Source of the DNA: Stagonosporopsis chrysanthemi
Taxonomy: Eukaryota; Ascomycota; Dothideomycetes; Pleosporales; Didymellaceae
DNA: 64,000 bases
NCBI GenBank assembly: GCA_022560025.1
Contig: JAFISE010000005.1
Span: 353,720-417,719 of the forward strand
Reading direction: 5' to 3'
Numbering within the stretch: position 1 is the first letter of the stretch; each line of letters opens with the position of its first letter. A program made the position numbers and the translations under genes. The notes beneath the pieces were generated by a model. The model saw only the letters and a list, made by a program, of their open reading frames with translations, had not been told where the DNA came from and did no database searches. Below, one piece after another: positions 12,172-22,250 of this stretch.

Positions 12172-14201
12172 ATGAGAGCTGTCATCTCATCACTCAGTAG
12201 TAGTCGTCGGTATCTGCGGCGCACTTTCTGCACCAGAGATAGCAGAGGCCTCCAGCGCTCCTGCTTGCGCACTGCTAAACATGCTATTGACTCTCCTTTG
12301 CGCCAGCACTTGAGTATTGTCCAATGCCGTCGATTCCATGCTCATCTTGAAGAGCCGACGATCTATGCTCTATCCACGGCAGCCGGAAAGGCTGCGATAG
12401 CCGTCATCCGCATATCAGGCCCAGCATGTAAGCAGGTACGATACGACATGTGATATCATTGATATTATCCATCGTTGTGCTCATAGTGATCAGGTGTACG
12501 AAGGGCTTTGTCCCTCTGCTGCTTTCCCGAAACCGCGATTTGCGACCCTGCGCAAGCTCTATAGCCCTCATCAACCGCCGTCGCCAGCGACCCTGCTCGA
12601 CTCAGGCGCACTCGTCCTCTATTTTCCAAGTCCCAACACGGTCACTGGCGAAGATCTGCTTGAGCTTCATGTACATGGAGGTCCTGCTATAGTGCGCGCA
12701 GTCCTCGCTGCCATACCTCAGTGCGCCACTTCGGCCGATGGAACTGCTGTGCAGTCGATCAGATATGCTGAGCCTGGAGAATTTACTCGCCGCGCCTTCG
12801 CAAACAATCGCATGGATCTACCGCAGATCGAATCCTTGGGTGAAACACTGTCTGCCTCGACAGAACAACAACGTCAAATCTCCGTTCGCGGTACAACATC
12901 CTCGCTGGCTGTACGCTACGAGCAGTGGCGCATGCTTTTGCTAGCAGCTAGGGGAGAGTTGGAAGCCCTGATCGACTTCTCTGAGGACCAGCACTTCGAC
13001 GAATCCCCAGCAGAGCTTTGCGAGTCTGTTGCAGCACAGGTCAGAGTGTTGCGTGCGCAGATGGAAGCACACGTAGCTAATGCCGTGCGAGGAGAGCTGC
13101 TCCGCAATGGCATAAGCATGGCTTTGCTTGGAGCGCCTAACGCTGGGAAGAGCAGTCTGCTTAATCGCATTGTTGGACGGGAAGCTGCGATCGTCTCGCA
13201 AGAAGCCGGCACAACGCGAGACATCGTGGAAGTCAGTATTGACCTGGGTGGCTGGCTGGTGAAGATTGGCGACATGGCTGGCTTGCGTAGGGCGGGCTTA
13301 GTAGGAGCTGATATCGTTGGAGCAGTCGAGCAAGAAGGCATCAAGCGTGCTAAACAACGAGCCTTGGAGTCAGACGTCTTGATCATAGTTCAGGACGCGA
13401 CTACAGAGATGGACCCGGAGGTCACAGAGACCGCTAAGCAGTGCGTTGAGTCAGGCATTGACGTTGTTGTGGCAGTGAACAAGATCGATCAAATTTCGTC
13501 GACGCCTGGCGCAAAGGACGCATGGAAAGCAAAAATCCACTCCACGTTAAACATCGCAGACTCACGCATCTCCTTCATATCCTGCAGAGAAGCTTCGACT
13601 GCTACCCAAACCACTCTCAGCAAGCGCGATCCAGGGAACATGCAATCCTTCCTAACTATTCTTATGCAAACCTTCCGCGACATGACTGCCGCCCTCGTCC
13701 CTGACTCCGATCCCGACCCTTCCATCTGGCAAGAATCCCTCGGCGCGACGGAACGACAACGCATCCTCCTCTCCGAATGTCTCACGCACCTTGGAGCCTT
13801 CTTGACGGCCGTCACGCCTGAGCTCACCGAGGAACACTCCGCATACGGCATCGAGCCTGACGCAGCAGACGAAATAGACATTGTACTCGCCGCGGAATCC
13901 TTGCGCAGCGCGGCCGACGCGTTGGCCAGGATCACTGGACGAGGAGATGGTGGGGACGTAGAGGAGGTGTTAGGTGTTGTGTTTGAGAAGTAAATCATCC
14001 CCCACGTCCATTCTGGCCCCCAAGCCTTGAAGCCTGCTGCCTTACGCATGGACCGCTTTTGGCCCCAGCATGCGGGATTGTCTCGACAAGTATAGCGTGG
14101 CGTCTGACGACGACTGCGACTGCGACCCTGAAGCCACATTTGTGGGGTAGCTTGTGAATTCCATGCTGACACATATTTGCAGGTTCTGCGTCGGCAAGTA
14201 G
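12172..14201 (+). CDS. MSS1: Mitochondrial tRNA-modification GTPase MSS1 (MnmE)
   Basis: Three exons: 12172-12435, 12494-13989 and 14183-14201, 592 aa. An in-frame ATG at 12118 would add 18 aa; 12172 (MRAVISSLSSSRRYLRR) gives a good mitochondrial targeting peptide. The folate-binding TrmE_N domain starts at EEPTIYALST. The GTPase core has GAPNAGKS (about 301-308), GTTRD, DMAGLR (about 348-353; a Met replaces the usual Thr of DTAG) and NKID (about 417-420). The frame of exon 2 ends at a TAA, giving ...VVFEK; splicing from GTAAAT at 13990 to TTGCAG at 14182 instead adds FCVGK, the conserved C-terminal Cys motif. The enzyme makes the 5-carboxymethylaminomethyl-type wobble uridine modification with MTO1 in the mitochondrion. 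Confidence 0.9.
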
Positions 14202-14822
14202 ACACGTGATGGTTTGCTTCCAGACCACCATGGGCCCTGCACGTAGTTCACACGAGTAGCTACGGCACATATCGAACAGAAGGATTGTCAAGCCACAGTG
14301 TAGATTCTCGTGCGCCACCGCCCGGGCAGCCGCACTTGTAGAAGCGACGAATTCTAGAAAAGAGGTATCTTAAAAGAAATCATCAAAGAACGCCCCAACC
14401 AGCTACCGAGACGCCGCCCAATGCCATACCGCGCTCAGTGAAGAGCTATGCCGCCTCTAAAAATCAAATGGTGCCTGTGTTTATCACATGCTGTTCCCAA
14501 GAAAAAAATGCAACTCCATCGCTTGCTCAAATGCTGGCTCAAATGGGATAACAGAACGCTCAATCAGACAAATAAAACAAGACAAGACGCTACAGAATGC
14601 CAGTGTATGAAAGACAAAGACGCAAGTACGTGGTCGAAGCCAGCGAGTTGAGCCGTGAGCTGTGTAGGGTTGAAGAGGATCGCCAGAGCTCGATGCGACG
14701 CTTGCTTAAGGATCTGAATTTCGAGTGAAGGGATGCATGTGCCATCGTGTCGTGTGAGGATATGCGTGGTCGAGAGGAAGAGATGTGTCGAGGTACTGAA
14801 GATTGCTGTTGGTTCAGCAGGG
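14202..14822. other. intergenic between MSS1 and the micro-ORF cluster
   Basis: No gene longer than a few codons recognised. It should hold the 3' end of MSS1 (plus) and the 3' untranslated tail of the minus-strand micro-ORF transcript. Confidence 0.45.
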
Positions 14823-14849
14823 CTAGTTGTAGCCCCCGCGTCCAGCCAT
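14823..14849 (-). CDS. micro-ORF 4, peptide MAGRGGYN
   Basis: Eight codons plus TAG, the last of four tandem micro-ORFs. It encodes the same peptide as the copy at 14896-14922, with different Gly codons (GGG, GGC here) and a different stop. The start has A at -3 and G at +4, a fair Kozak context. The open frame also extends upstream without a stop but contains no earlier ATG back to its preceding stop. Coding status rests on the pattern across copies. Function unknown. Confidence 0.5.
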   Translation of the reverse strand: MAGRGGYN

Positions 14850-14895
14850 GATAGTGATGGTATGGATACGGAATGTAGTCGTCGCGAGTTGAGGC

Positions 14896-14922
14896 TCAGT
14901 TGTATCCTCCGCGTCCGGCCAT
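14896..14922 (-). CDS. micro-ORF 3, peptide MAGRGGYN
   Basis: Eight codons plus TGA. Start context has A at -3 and G at +4. The same frame is open upstream to an ATG at 15072, so a 58-codon ORF (14896-15072) also ends in this peptide; translation could begin at either ATG. The identity with copy 4 in amino acids, but not in synonymous positions or stop codon, points to selection on the peptide. Function unknown. Confidence 0.5.
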   Translation of the reverse strand: MAGRGGYN

Positions 14923-15028
14923 CTTGAAGTTTGGTCTCTGGGTTGGTGTAAGGCTTCGAAGGTATCTTTTGATTGACTTGATGATGAAACGTGGTGTTCG
15001 GCGTTGCTCTTGCTCCTTGTCGAGAGCT

Positions 15029-15052
15029 TTAGTTGTATCCGTCGCGACCCAT
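15029..15052 (-). CDS. micro-ORF 2, peptide MGRDGYN
   Basis: Seven codons plus TAA. It differs from copy 1 by one amino acid (Gly to Asp) and by synonymous changes in Arg and Gly codons. The bases after the stop (AAGC then a TCGACA-like stretch) resemble those after copy 1, as expected of tandem duplication. Start context has A at -3 and G at +4. Function unknown. Confidence 0.5.
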   Translation of the reverse strand: MGRDGYN

Positions 15053-15110
15053 GGTTTCGATGATATGAACATATATTGTGGTTGTTGATATTGATTTAGA
15101 TGTCGACGCT

Positions 15111-15134
15111 TTAGTTGTAACCACCACGACCCAT
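15111..15134 (-). CDS. micro-ORF 1, peptide MGRGGYN
   Basis: Seven codons plus TAA, the first micro-ORF of the putative transcript. It is the most promoter-proximal copy, about 100 bases below a TATA-like CTATAAGT. The -3 base is T, so its initiation context is the weakest of the four, which would let scanning ribosomes reach later copies. Function unknown. Confidence 0.5.
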   Translation of the reverse strand: MGRGGYN

Positions 15135-15232
15135 TGAAATGGCTTGAGGTAGAGTGTTGTACTGAAGTATATATTGAGGGTAGAAGATGATTGCAGCTGA
15201 GGAGAACCGAAACTACAGAGAAAGGAAACAGA

Positions 15233-15238
15233 CTTATA
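15233..15238 (-). promoter_or_regulatory. TATA-like element of micro-ORF transcript
   Basis: TATAAG on the minus strand, 99-104 bases before the first micro-ORF start, followed by a pyrimidine-rich stretch (TTTCCTTTCTCTGTAG) common near fungal transcription starts. A second TATATA at 15168-15173 is too near the first ATG to leave much leader. Inferred. Confidence 0.35.
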
Positions 15239-15239
15239 G

Positions 15240-18200
15240 GAAAAGAGAAAACTGGTGGACTGCTGAAGGCCTCTCGTAGCTGTGGACTGGTGACTTGATG
15301 CCCTTACCTTTGCCCAGGCCAGGCATCTTAAATACTACCCACGCGTTCCACCACTCTCCCACCAATACAGCGGCCGCATTTGTGGCTTGCCCCCCACTAG
15401 CGTCCGGCATTGCATTCAGGCATCTCGTCAGAGCGTGCAAAACCGCTGCGCTACTCGCCGTTCGTCGGAGCATTACAAGCTGCGGCGCTGCGCCGTTGAT
15501 GGGGACTAAAATGGGAAGTGCGCTCTGCCACATCCCAAGGGGACGTGCGCATGCGGCTGATTACCACGGGGCACTCGGACCCTGCATCCTGCTGTGCTGA
15601 TCAGGAAAGACAAGTGCAGAGGATTCAGAGGGGGCGGCGGTACTGCGGAGTGAGGACGGGAGGGCGTACGCAGCGTTATTGGTGCCGCATAGGATATTGG
15701 TGGTGTTGAGCGGCCGCCGAGTGTTGCCTGTCTCCACGCACTCGACGACATCTCGCGAACACACGTTCCACGAAACTCATCACTGCTCTATTCCATCGAT
15801 TTTCTCGAGCTCAGGCACACATGCTCTGACAAGCGCCTTCTGAGACCTCATTGGCTTGTGGAACACAGTCATACAGCATCGCCCGCCCGGCAACTGCTCA
15901 CCTTCCCGCGAATAGGACGTCCGTTTCATGTTTGCTACACACACGCACGTTCCTATCCTCGAGTCGTTGCGCCCTTTGGCCTCGACTCCCGGCGGCGCGG
16001 CGTTGCGGCGCTGGCTGCGCCGCTGATCAGCGAACAGGAGCCGTGAACCGAAATCCAAGAACCGCTGCCCTGGAACTGCAATGCTTTGATACTGTGTGAC
16101 CGGCACTGTGCATACAATAGGTATTCAGTTGTCGCTGGTCGTACAATTCGATCTCTAACTGGTTGTCTCTGCGATGACGAACACTGTGCCCGCCTAAGGC
16201 CACGCATGTACAGACGACTTCTCTAGACGACGTTGCAGTCTTGCGGACCAGTTCCAGAGGCCGCCCCAAGGCTGGAGTATTTCCAGCAGCGAATCACTGC
16301 CCTGCACACCCTCGTCTGTAGTCGAGGGAATACAGCGCATGGCGGTGCAGGGGGTGTTCTTCTCCAACATTCGACGGACAGCAATCCGCAGGCCCTGTCT
16401 CTGACCTAACGGCTCTCCAACATCCACTTCCACGCACGCTGCTGTTGCTGCCTAGCACCCTAGACATTCGGAGATAGAATAATCCAGGGACATTGCGCAT
16501 GCAACCACGGCGACTTGTGACGCAGAGGTTAGCGATTCAATGTTGAGTTTCAGCGCACAATGTTCAGCTGTGCCTCAGGTACCCGCCAGCGCCAGTCGCA
16601 GCGCATCCGCATTGGGATGGCGGCCGCTGCCAAAGCGAGGTCGGGCCGGACGTTGTGCCGCAATTGTAGACTGGGTTGTGCATGTCTGGCTGAACTTGAT
16701 GATGCAAACACTACAATTTATGAGTCGAGGCTCACCGGCGCGGATTTGGAGTCACGTTCCGAGCAGCTTCCACATCGTCGTGCTCACATATGCAACTGCA
16801 ACTGTTCTAGTCACGACGCTGGGCAACCAATCAAAGTTCTCAGCAAGCCTATCATTGTCTGTCTTCAGCCGCGCCTGGTTCGTATGGCAGAACCGGGACA
16901 CACCAATGAGACCAACTAATAGCCCTAACCAGCGGATCTGTCAACATTGACTCTACAGCACTGTCCCAACGTGCCGAAAGAGCGGCCCGAGTTACATGAC
17001 ACCTCTCCCACACTACCCGGAATCGACATGACATCGCGATACACCACGTGCCTGGGGCCACAGATATATCGACCCAGCACAACACTGCAGGACCGCGCAT
17101 CAGTATATTTGGAATCATAGAACCTGGTATACAGGTGTCACGAACGGTAGCCTGCAAATGCAACTGCAAAACACAATCTCGGGGCCACACAGAGTGGTGG
17201 CCCATAATTACAGACGGACTTCGTCTACACTCGAGACGGCCCCCAAAAATAGGCACCACATGTCCCATCATTCGATCCGATCTTACACACGCGACAAGCG
17301 CGTCATGAGCCGGGGTGCTGCGTAGGGCTGACGCCGCAAAGCTGCGCCGCTCAGCCTTTTTCTGAATATGGTTAGCAGCCTGGAGGTGTACAGCTGAGCG
17401 TTGTGATTGGCAGGCGAACAGTCGTACCAAGGCTATATTTGCTCCGTGTCAGCTCGAACGAGTACATTTAGTGGCCCAAGAACGTGAGTGTCAGATGCGG
17501 TCATTTTGGTCACTTTCTCGAGGAGGCTGGCGACCGCCCTCTCAGGCTGCGCTGCGAAAAGCGTACGTACAGCTCTACCTTTTCCGAAAAATACGACAGG
17601 CTATCACTGAGAATCTGGGACTCTGTGGGCGTTTAATGAGTAGCCGTGTAAACCACAGACTGGTATGCTGCTATCCAACTAGCTCATTCGTTGTGCCAGA
17701 GATTCCCACGCTTCGCCTCAAAGCTTGAGCTGTGTGAACATGGCGTCTGACGAATTCCAGCGTTCGAAAGCGCGAATGTCACCCCCCATTTTTACGAGAT
17801 ATCAATGGTATTTGCGCGTTTACGACGCATTTTGAGACTGGTAACAGTCATGCTAAGCAGACCAGGTCCTGAATTGACACCTCGAAAATCCGGATTGCTC
17901 TTCCGCATCAGTTCCTGTAGATTCCGTCACCAGAAGTTGGAGAACTTTACTTATTCTTCTCTCTGTTATGTCAATATGTCCCTCTCGATCTAAGTGCGTT
18001 TTTCCTCTTTTCTGAGCGTATCATAGCGTCAACGTAGATCGTGTTTTGCTTGGGACAAGTCTCGAATCCATGCAGTCGTCCTATTTTCGAGCTAAGTTTA
18101 CCGTGAGTCTGCTGTGAATGCGTGTGTCTTTCATGTCTCGGCCAGAACCCTCGAACCCATAACTGCTTGCGTATCTCATCCATCTGCCTGAGTAGCCTAT

Positions 18201-19079
18201 ACCCGCTTGCTGAGATAGTTATCAAATTGTGAGCTATTTACAAATTACTCTCTAGCACACCCATTGCGTTGAATGTTGATCCCCATGGACAATGGTTCAG
18301 AGTCGATCCCGCTTCACTCGAAGAACACTTTTGGCCAATCCTGCTGTAGAGGGCGGTCGACAGAATACGTCTGTTTCCTGCTCAACAGAGTCTGGAAATA
18401 TCGATTGGTCAGTATCTGGTCCGAAGACCTCCAAAAGAGCTGGATAATTGCAGCTCGCACCCTATTTCTTCGCCCGTATGACGTTAGGGAATTAAAGTGA
18501 TACTGCTGCTGCGGTTATTGCTCAAAAACCTTGTTTTATTAAATTTCAAACTGATGATCATGCCACAAGAAGTCAACGCCATCGTATTCCTCGAAACAAG
18601 CAGTCCGAAGAAGAGACATTTGGCGCGGACTCGCCGCCTCGAATATCAAAGGAGAGACACGCTCAAATTTCGGTTTCACTATAGCAAGACGATCTGGCCC
18701 AGTAACTTGTCGGTGTCGTCGCCAGATTAGATTTAAGGATACCAAAATCGATGACCCCAAACCGTGTGTGCCTTGAAAACACAGACAAGAACCAAAGCCC
18801 AAAGCAAACATGAGCCACACGAGATTGCTTGACAGATGAGAGCATACCATTGGCCATGGTCGGCTTCTGCGAGTCGCGCGTCTTTCTAGTGTGGGGCAGG
18901 CGTGAGGATTTTCCAAGCCCCACATTCACTGGCAAAATTTTGATCATAACCCCGAAAGCGGAATCATTTAGGAAGACTGACAAAGAGATTGCAAAGATGC
19001 TTTTCAACATTCTCAAATGGTTTTATATCTTTTCTTTGCAAGATACCTTTCATCAATCAGTAAGCTATAACAGCTCACT
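15240..19079. other. 3.8-kb gene-poor interval
   Basis: Many short open frames on both strands but none with a recognisable domain, signal peptide or consistent splice chain. It is somewhat more AT-rich towards 17.7-19.1 kb. No transposase, reverse transcriptase or terminal repeats were recognised by eye. The left edge holds the likely promoter of the micro-ORF unit. Confidence 0.4.
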
Positions 19080-19165
19080 GGCCTAATGGCCCAATGGCAA
19101 GGCGCTTGACTACGATTCATAACAATCAAATCAAGAGATTCCAGGTTCGACCCCTGGTTAGGTCA
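19080..19165 (+). tRNA. tRNA-Arg (anticodon ACG) with intron
   Basis: A full cloverleaf can be drawn. The acceptor stem GGCCTAA pairs with TTAGGTC (one G-T), discriminator A at 19165. The D arm is GCC...GGC with CAATGGCAA loop. Anticodon stem CTTGA pairs with TCAAG (19131-19135). The T arm is CCAGG-TTCGACC-CCTGG. The anticodon ACG is at 19112-19114, followed by A37. A 14-nt intron (19116-19129) lies between positions 37 and 38, the canonical site for the tRNA splicing endonuclease. After deamination of A34 to inosine it would read CGU, CGC and CGA. Confidence 0.93.
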
Positions 19166-19167
19166 TC

Positions 19168-19172
19168 TTTTT
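19168..19172 (+). terminator. RNA polymerase III terminator
   Basis: Run of five T residues on the coding strand two bases after the discriminator base of the tRNA-Arg, as expected for Pol III termination. Confidence 0.8.
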
Positions 19173-20845
19173 GCTCTTCTGAACTCCTTTCCAGCATCTC
19201 CTGCGTTTGTGGTGGCTGTTGTGGTTGCCGTCAAGGCCGGGATGTACTTTTGCTGTTTCTGTGGCTATTTCGCGCCCAGAACAGTTGCCAGTATACCTTT
19301 TTTTTCTTGCAAGTCTAGACCCTATTCCAGTAAATCTTCTGCTTCCTGAAACTTCTTTTTTTTGTCCTGCAAGTGTTGTTGTGGCTGTTGTGTTGTTATA
19401 TTGCGTAAGAGTGCATCTTTCGCGTATTGTTTAAGTTCATGTCACATTGATTTCAAGCGCAGTTGCCGCAATTCCTTTCTCTTCTTTGCTTGTGGGTATA
19501 TAATCTTGCTGATTCAGATTCCTAACGAATGGAGCATCGCGTGGTCAGGTTTATGTTACTGCTCTGCAATTGGATACTGTGCTGTTACTGTAACGCTAAG
19601 TCCGCTCCCAGAGACCACCGCTTTTCTTCGTCATCCCTACATTCATTACATATCACTCAGCAGGCTTGCAAATGGTTGTCAGTCCTGAAACATGAACCGC
19701 TCGAACCGAGCCGCAATGCCGTTTCACATGCTGTACCCGCCGAGCCTCTTGATCGGCCCCCACTGAAACAGACCTGAGTCACTAATCGAGCTCTGCCGGG
19801 TCTGTCTTAGGTATACCACTAATGCGCGTTACTCTTGTGGTCTCGGCATTGCACCTTCGACACAGCTTGACCCAGCCAAGTAGTACGATCCTCAATATTA
19901 ACACAAAATTGACCTTCGGCATTCGGGTCGCCGGCGGCAGTGAGTCACCGGCGACGCAAATTTCTAGTAGCAGCGCAGTTTCGGTACATCGGATGTTCAA
20001 GTTGGTCTCCACCGTGTGGTTGCTAAGATGAAGATTTGTGGTGTATAAGAAGGGGGGACTTCATCGAAAGCATGACAGGACACCTGGCGTACTGTTCGCT
20101 CTTCTCCCAACTTCATAGCGAAGCGCTGTTAAACTCTCGGCTCTGGTAAAAGAACCTCTGCTACGACACTCTGTCCCCAAGGAACCTCTGCTTCTGCACT
20201 TTATACCGGCCGTGGAAAGATCAGTACAAGGAGCAGGCTGTATTCCAGCTTGGTCTGCTGCGTATAAGCGCCAATGTAATTGTTAGAATTTTTGGCCACT
20301 ATAGCTGTCGCTCTTTGGGCACATCATGGTTGTGAAAACCCGAAGGCAGACTGTTTGCGCTCAGCCGACTGCAAAAGCGTAAGGCATGCTACAGGCACAT
20401 CAGGCATACTAGGCACATCAGGCGAACCTTGGAAAGCACTCAAGAAGGCCTGTCCCAATTCTAAAATCAACGATGATTCAATGAGAAGAGCGCCTGTATC
20501 AGGACATACACACTGGCACACTTTCGTGATAGACAACGGAACATATGATGTCATTACACTAGAGTGATCACATTAATGAGTGAATGGCTGCCCCATTTTG
20601 TAGTTTAAAAAAAGAATAGCCCTAGAACTCCATACTCTCCGTACTCATACATATCATGATCTTGCGTACGATATAGGCGGCGCAATGATCCTGCAATATG
20701 ATCGTAACATGAAAACGGCGCATGTCTGTCTGAGACACGCCAAGGTCGCATGTATCAGCGCTGCGACTGACCTCTGACAAGAAGACACCCTCGTTATGCG
20801 TTCGCCGCTGACCAAGCGGTGGACACTGCTCAAGGCAGGGGCTGC
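19173..20845. other. intergenic, tRNA to ZIP gene
   Basis: About 1.7 kb without a convincing gene. A 95-codon open frame at 20280-20567 lacks an ATG start and a TATA-like TATAAG lies near 20044, so a decayed small gene is possible. T-rich and GTTGTGG-rich low-complexity DNA occurs at 19200-19450. Confidence 0.4.
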
Positions 20846-22250
20846 TTAAGCAAACGCGCCTACGATGGACATGCTGTTTGATGTCAGTCAGATGAAATGA
20901 GGACGTGATGATACAGAACTCACCCAGCAGCACCCAAAAGCACGTAGATGAAAGCACGTGTCTTGTCTTTACCAGTCAAGGTGTGTTGGGCTTCCTCAGA
21001 AAGGAAGTCTTCCGCGAGCAAGTCGACGAGTGCAGCATAGATCAGCAGTCCAGATGAGATGGCATTGAAGACACCAACAATGATAAGACCGAAGGCGCTA
21101 TTCGGGTCGTACGAGCTGCGTGTGAAGAGTCCGATGGCTTGGCCGATGGGTGCCGTGGTACCAAACGCGACAACGAGTGCCCAGGGCTTCCAGCTGCCTT
21201 TGGGATAAGGGACAGCTGCAATACGAGATCCGAGACCAAGACCCTCGAACATCTGGTGGAATACGATGGCGATGAGGAGTATGATAAAACCATCGGCCGT
21301 GATCGAGACAGTCATACCGACAAAGACTGAATGGAAGAGAATACCGCCTTCGATCAGCGTGATCTGCATAGACTGCTTCTTGAGCACAAGAGGGTCAACA
21401 GCCTGCTCGACATCCTCATCAAAGTAGGACGCCTGTGCCGAAGCGCTCTTTTCCCGAGGATAGCTAGGCAAAGCAGGCATTGCGTGATTGACCATGTTCA
21501 TCATCTCCTCACGTTGTCGTACGTACTGTTCATAGAAGACGATGAACCATGGTGGCATTTCGGATCGGGGTTCCATCTCATCGTGTTCTTTGGGGAAGGA
21601 GAAGTTCCCAGCTGGGTATGTGTTCTCAACCCAGCCCTTCTTGTCATCGCGGATGGTCAACATGGTTTTCTGCGAGTCGTAACTATTGCGTTTTTGCATG
21701 GCGTTGTTCATCGCGGATTGAAGAGCAGGTGGTGGCGCTCCTCCAGCAAACTCGTTGCCAGTAGCGCTTCCATGAGAATGGCCGCCAGTCTTTGCGTTGA
21801 GCCACATCTCGACGACGAATAGAATGAAGAGTGAACCCATCATGATGACACCAGGCAGAGCGGGATATTTTTCGGTGAACAAGTCAGGCAAGCATGGGTC
21901 GTTGAGAGATTGGAATGCTGTCGGGAGAAGCTGAGACGTTAGCCAACGCAGAGACACCTAGGCATTGCACTTACATGAACGAACGCAGTGGCAATCAAAA
22001 CACCAGTACCGAAGTGCTTGCAGAAGAAGAATATCTTGGGCGGGATCTTCATCCATTTCACTTTCTTCGCGACAACCGGAAACCCAGCACCTCCAATGGA
22101 AGCAGCGAAGACGATGACTGTGAAATTATCAGATGACGGCATGCCAATATTGTTGTGAACACACTTACAAACCGCACCTACGTGCAGGGGAAAGTCATAG
22201 ACGGCGCCATCTGCCTCGCTCGCGCACACCGGCTTCTCCATGCTGGACAT
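20846..22250 (-). CDS. ZIP-family zinc/iron transporter
   Basis: Minus strand, four exons: 22250-22169, 22117-21975, 21930-20924 and 20873-20846; 419 aa. The splices give AVFIVFAASIGG, then ATAFVHLLPTAF (conserved helix 3), and a final 9-codon exon ending VGAFA, as in other fungal ZIPs. A His-containing cytoplasmic loop (GGHSHGS) and a long variable loop separate helices 3 and 4. Helices 4 and 5 carry the metal-binding His residues in LFHSVFVGMTVS and FHQMFEGLGLGSR. The family imports Zn2+ or Fe2+ across the plasma membrane. It lies divergent from a CDF metal exporter. No canonical Zap1-type zinc-response element was spotted by eye. Confidence 0.92.

Noticed and set aside
18140..18170. TCGAACCC stretch resembling a tRNA T-arm on the minus strand
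   Set aside because: The flanking bases do not form a T stem, and no acceptor, D or anticodon stem can be drawn.
20280..20567. 95-codon plus-strand frame with Cys residues and a hydrophobic start, like a small secreted protein
   Set aside because: No ATG; a stop lies immediately upstream and I could not find a supporting first exon. It may be a remnant but cannot be supported.
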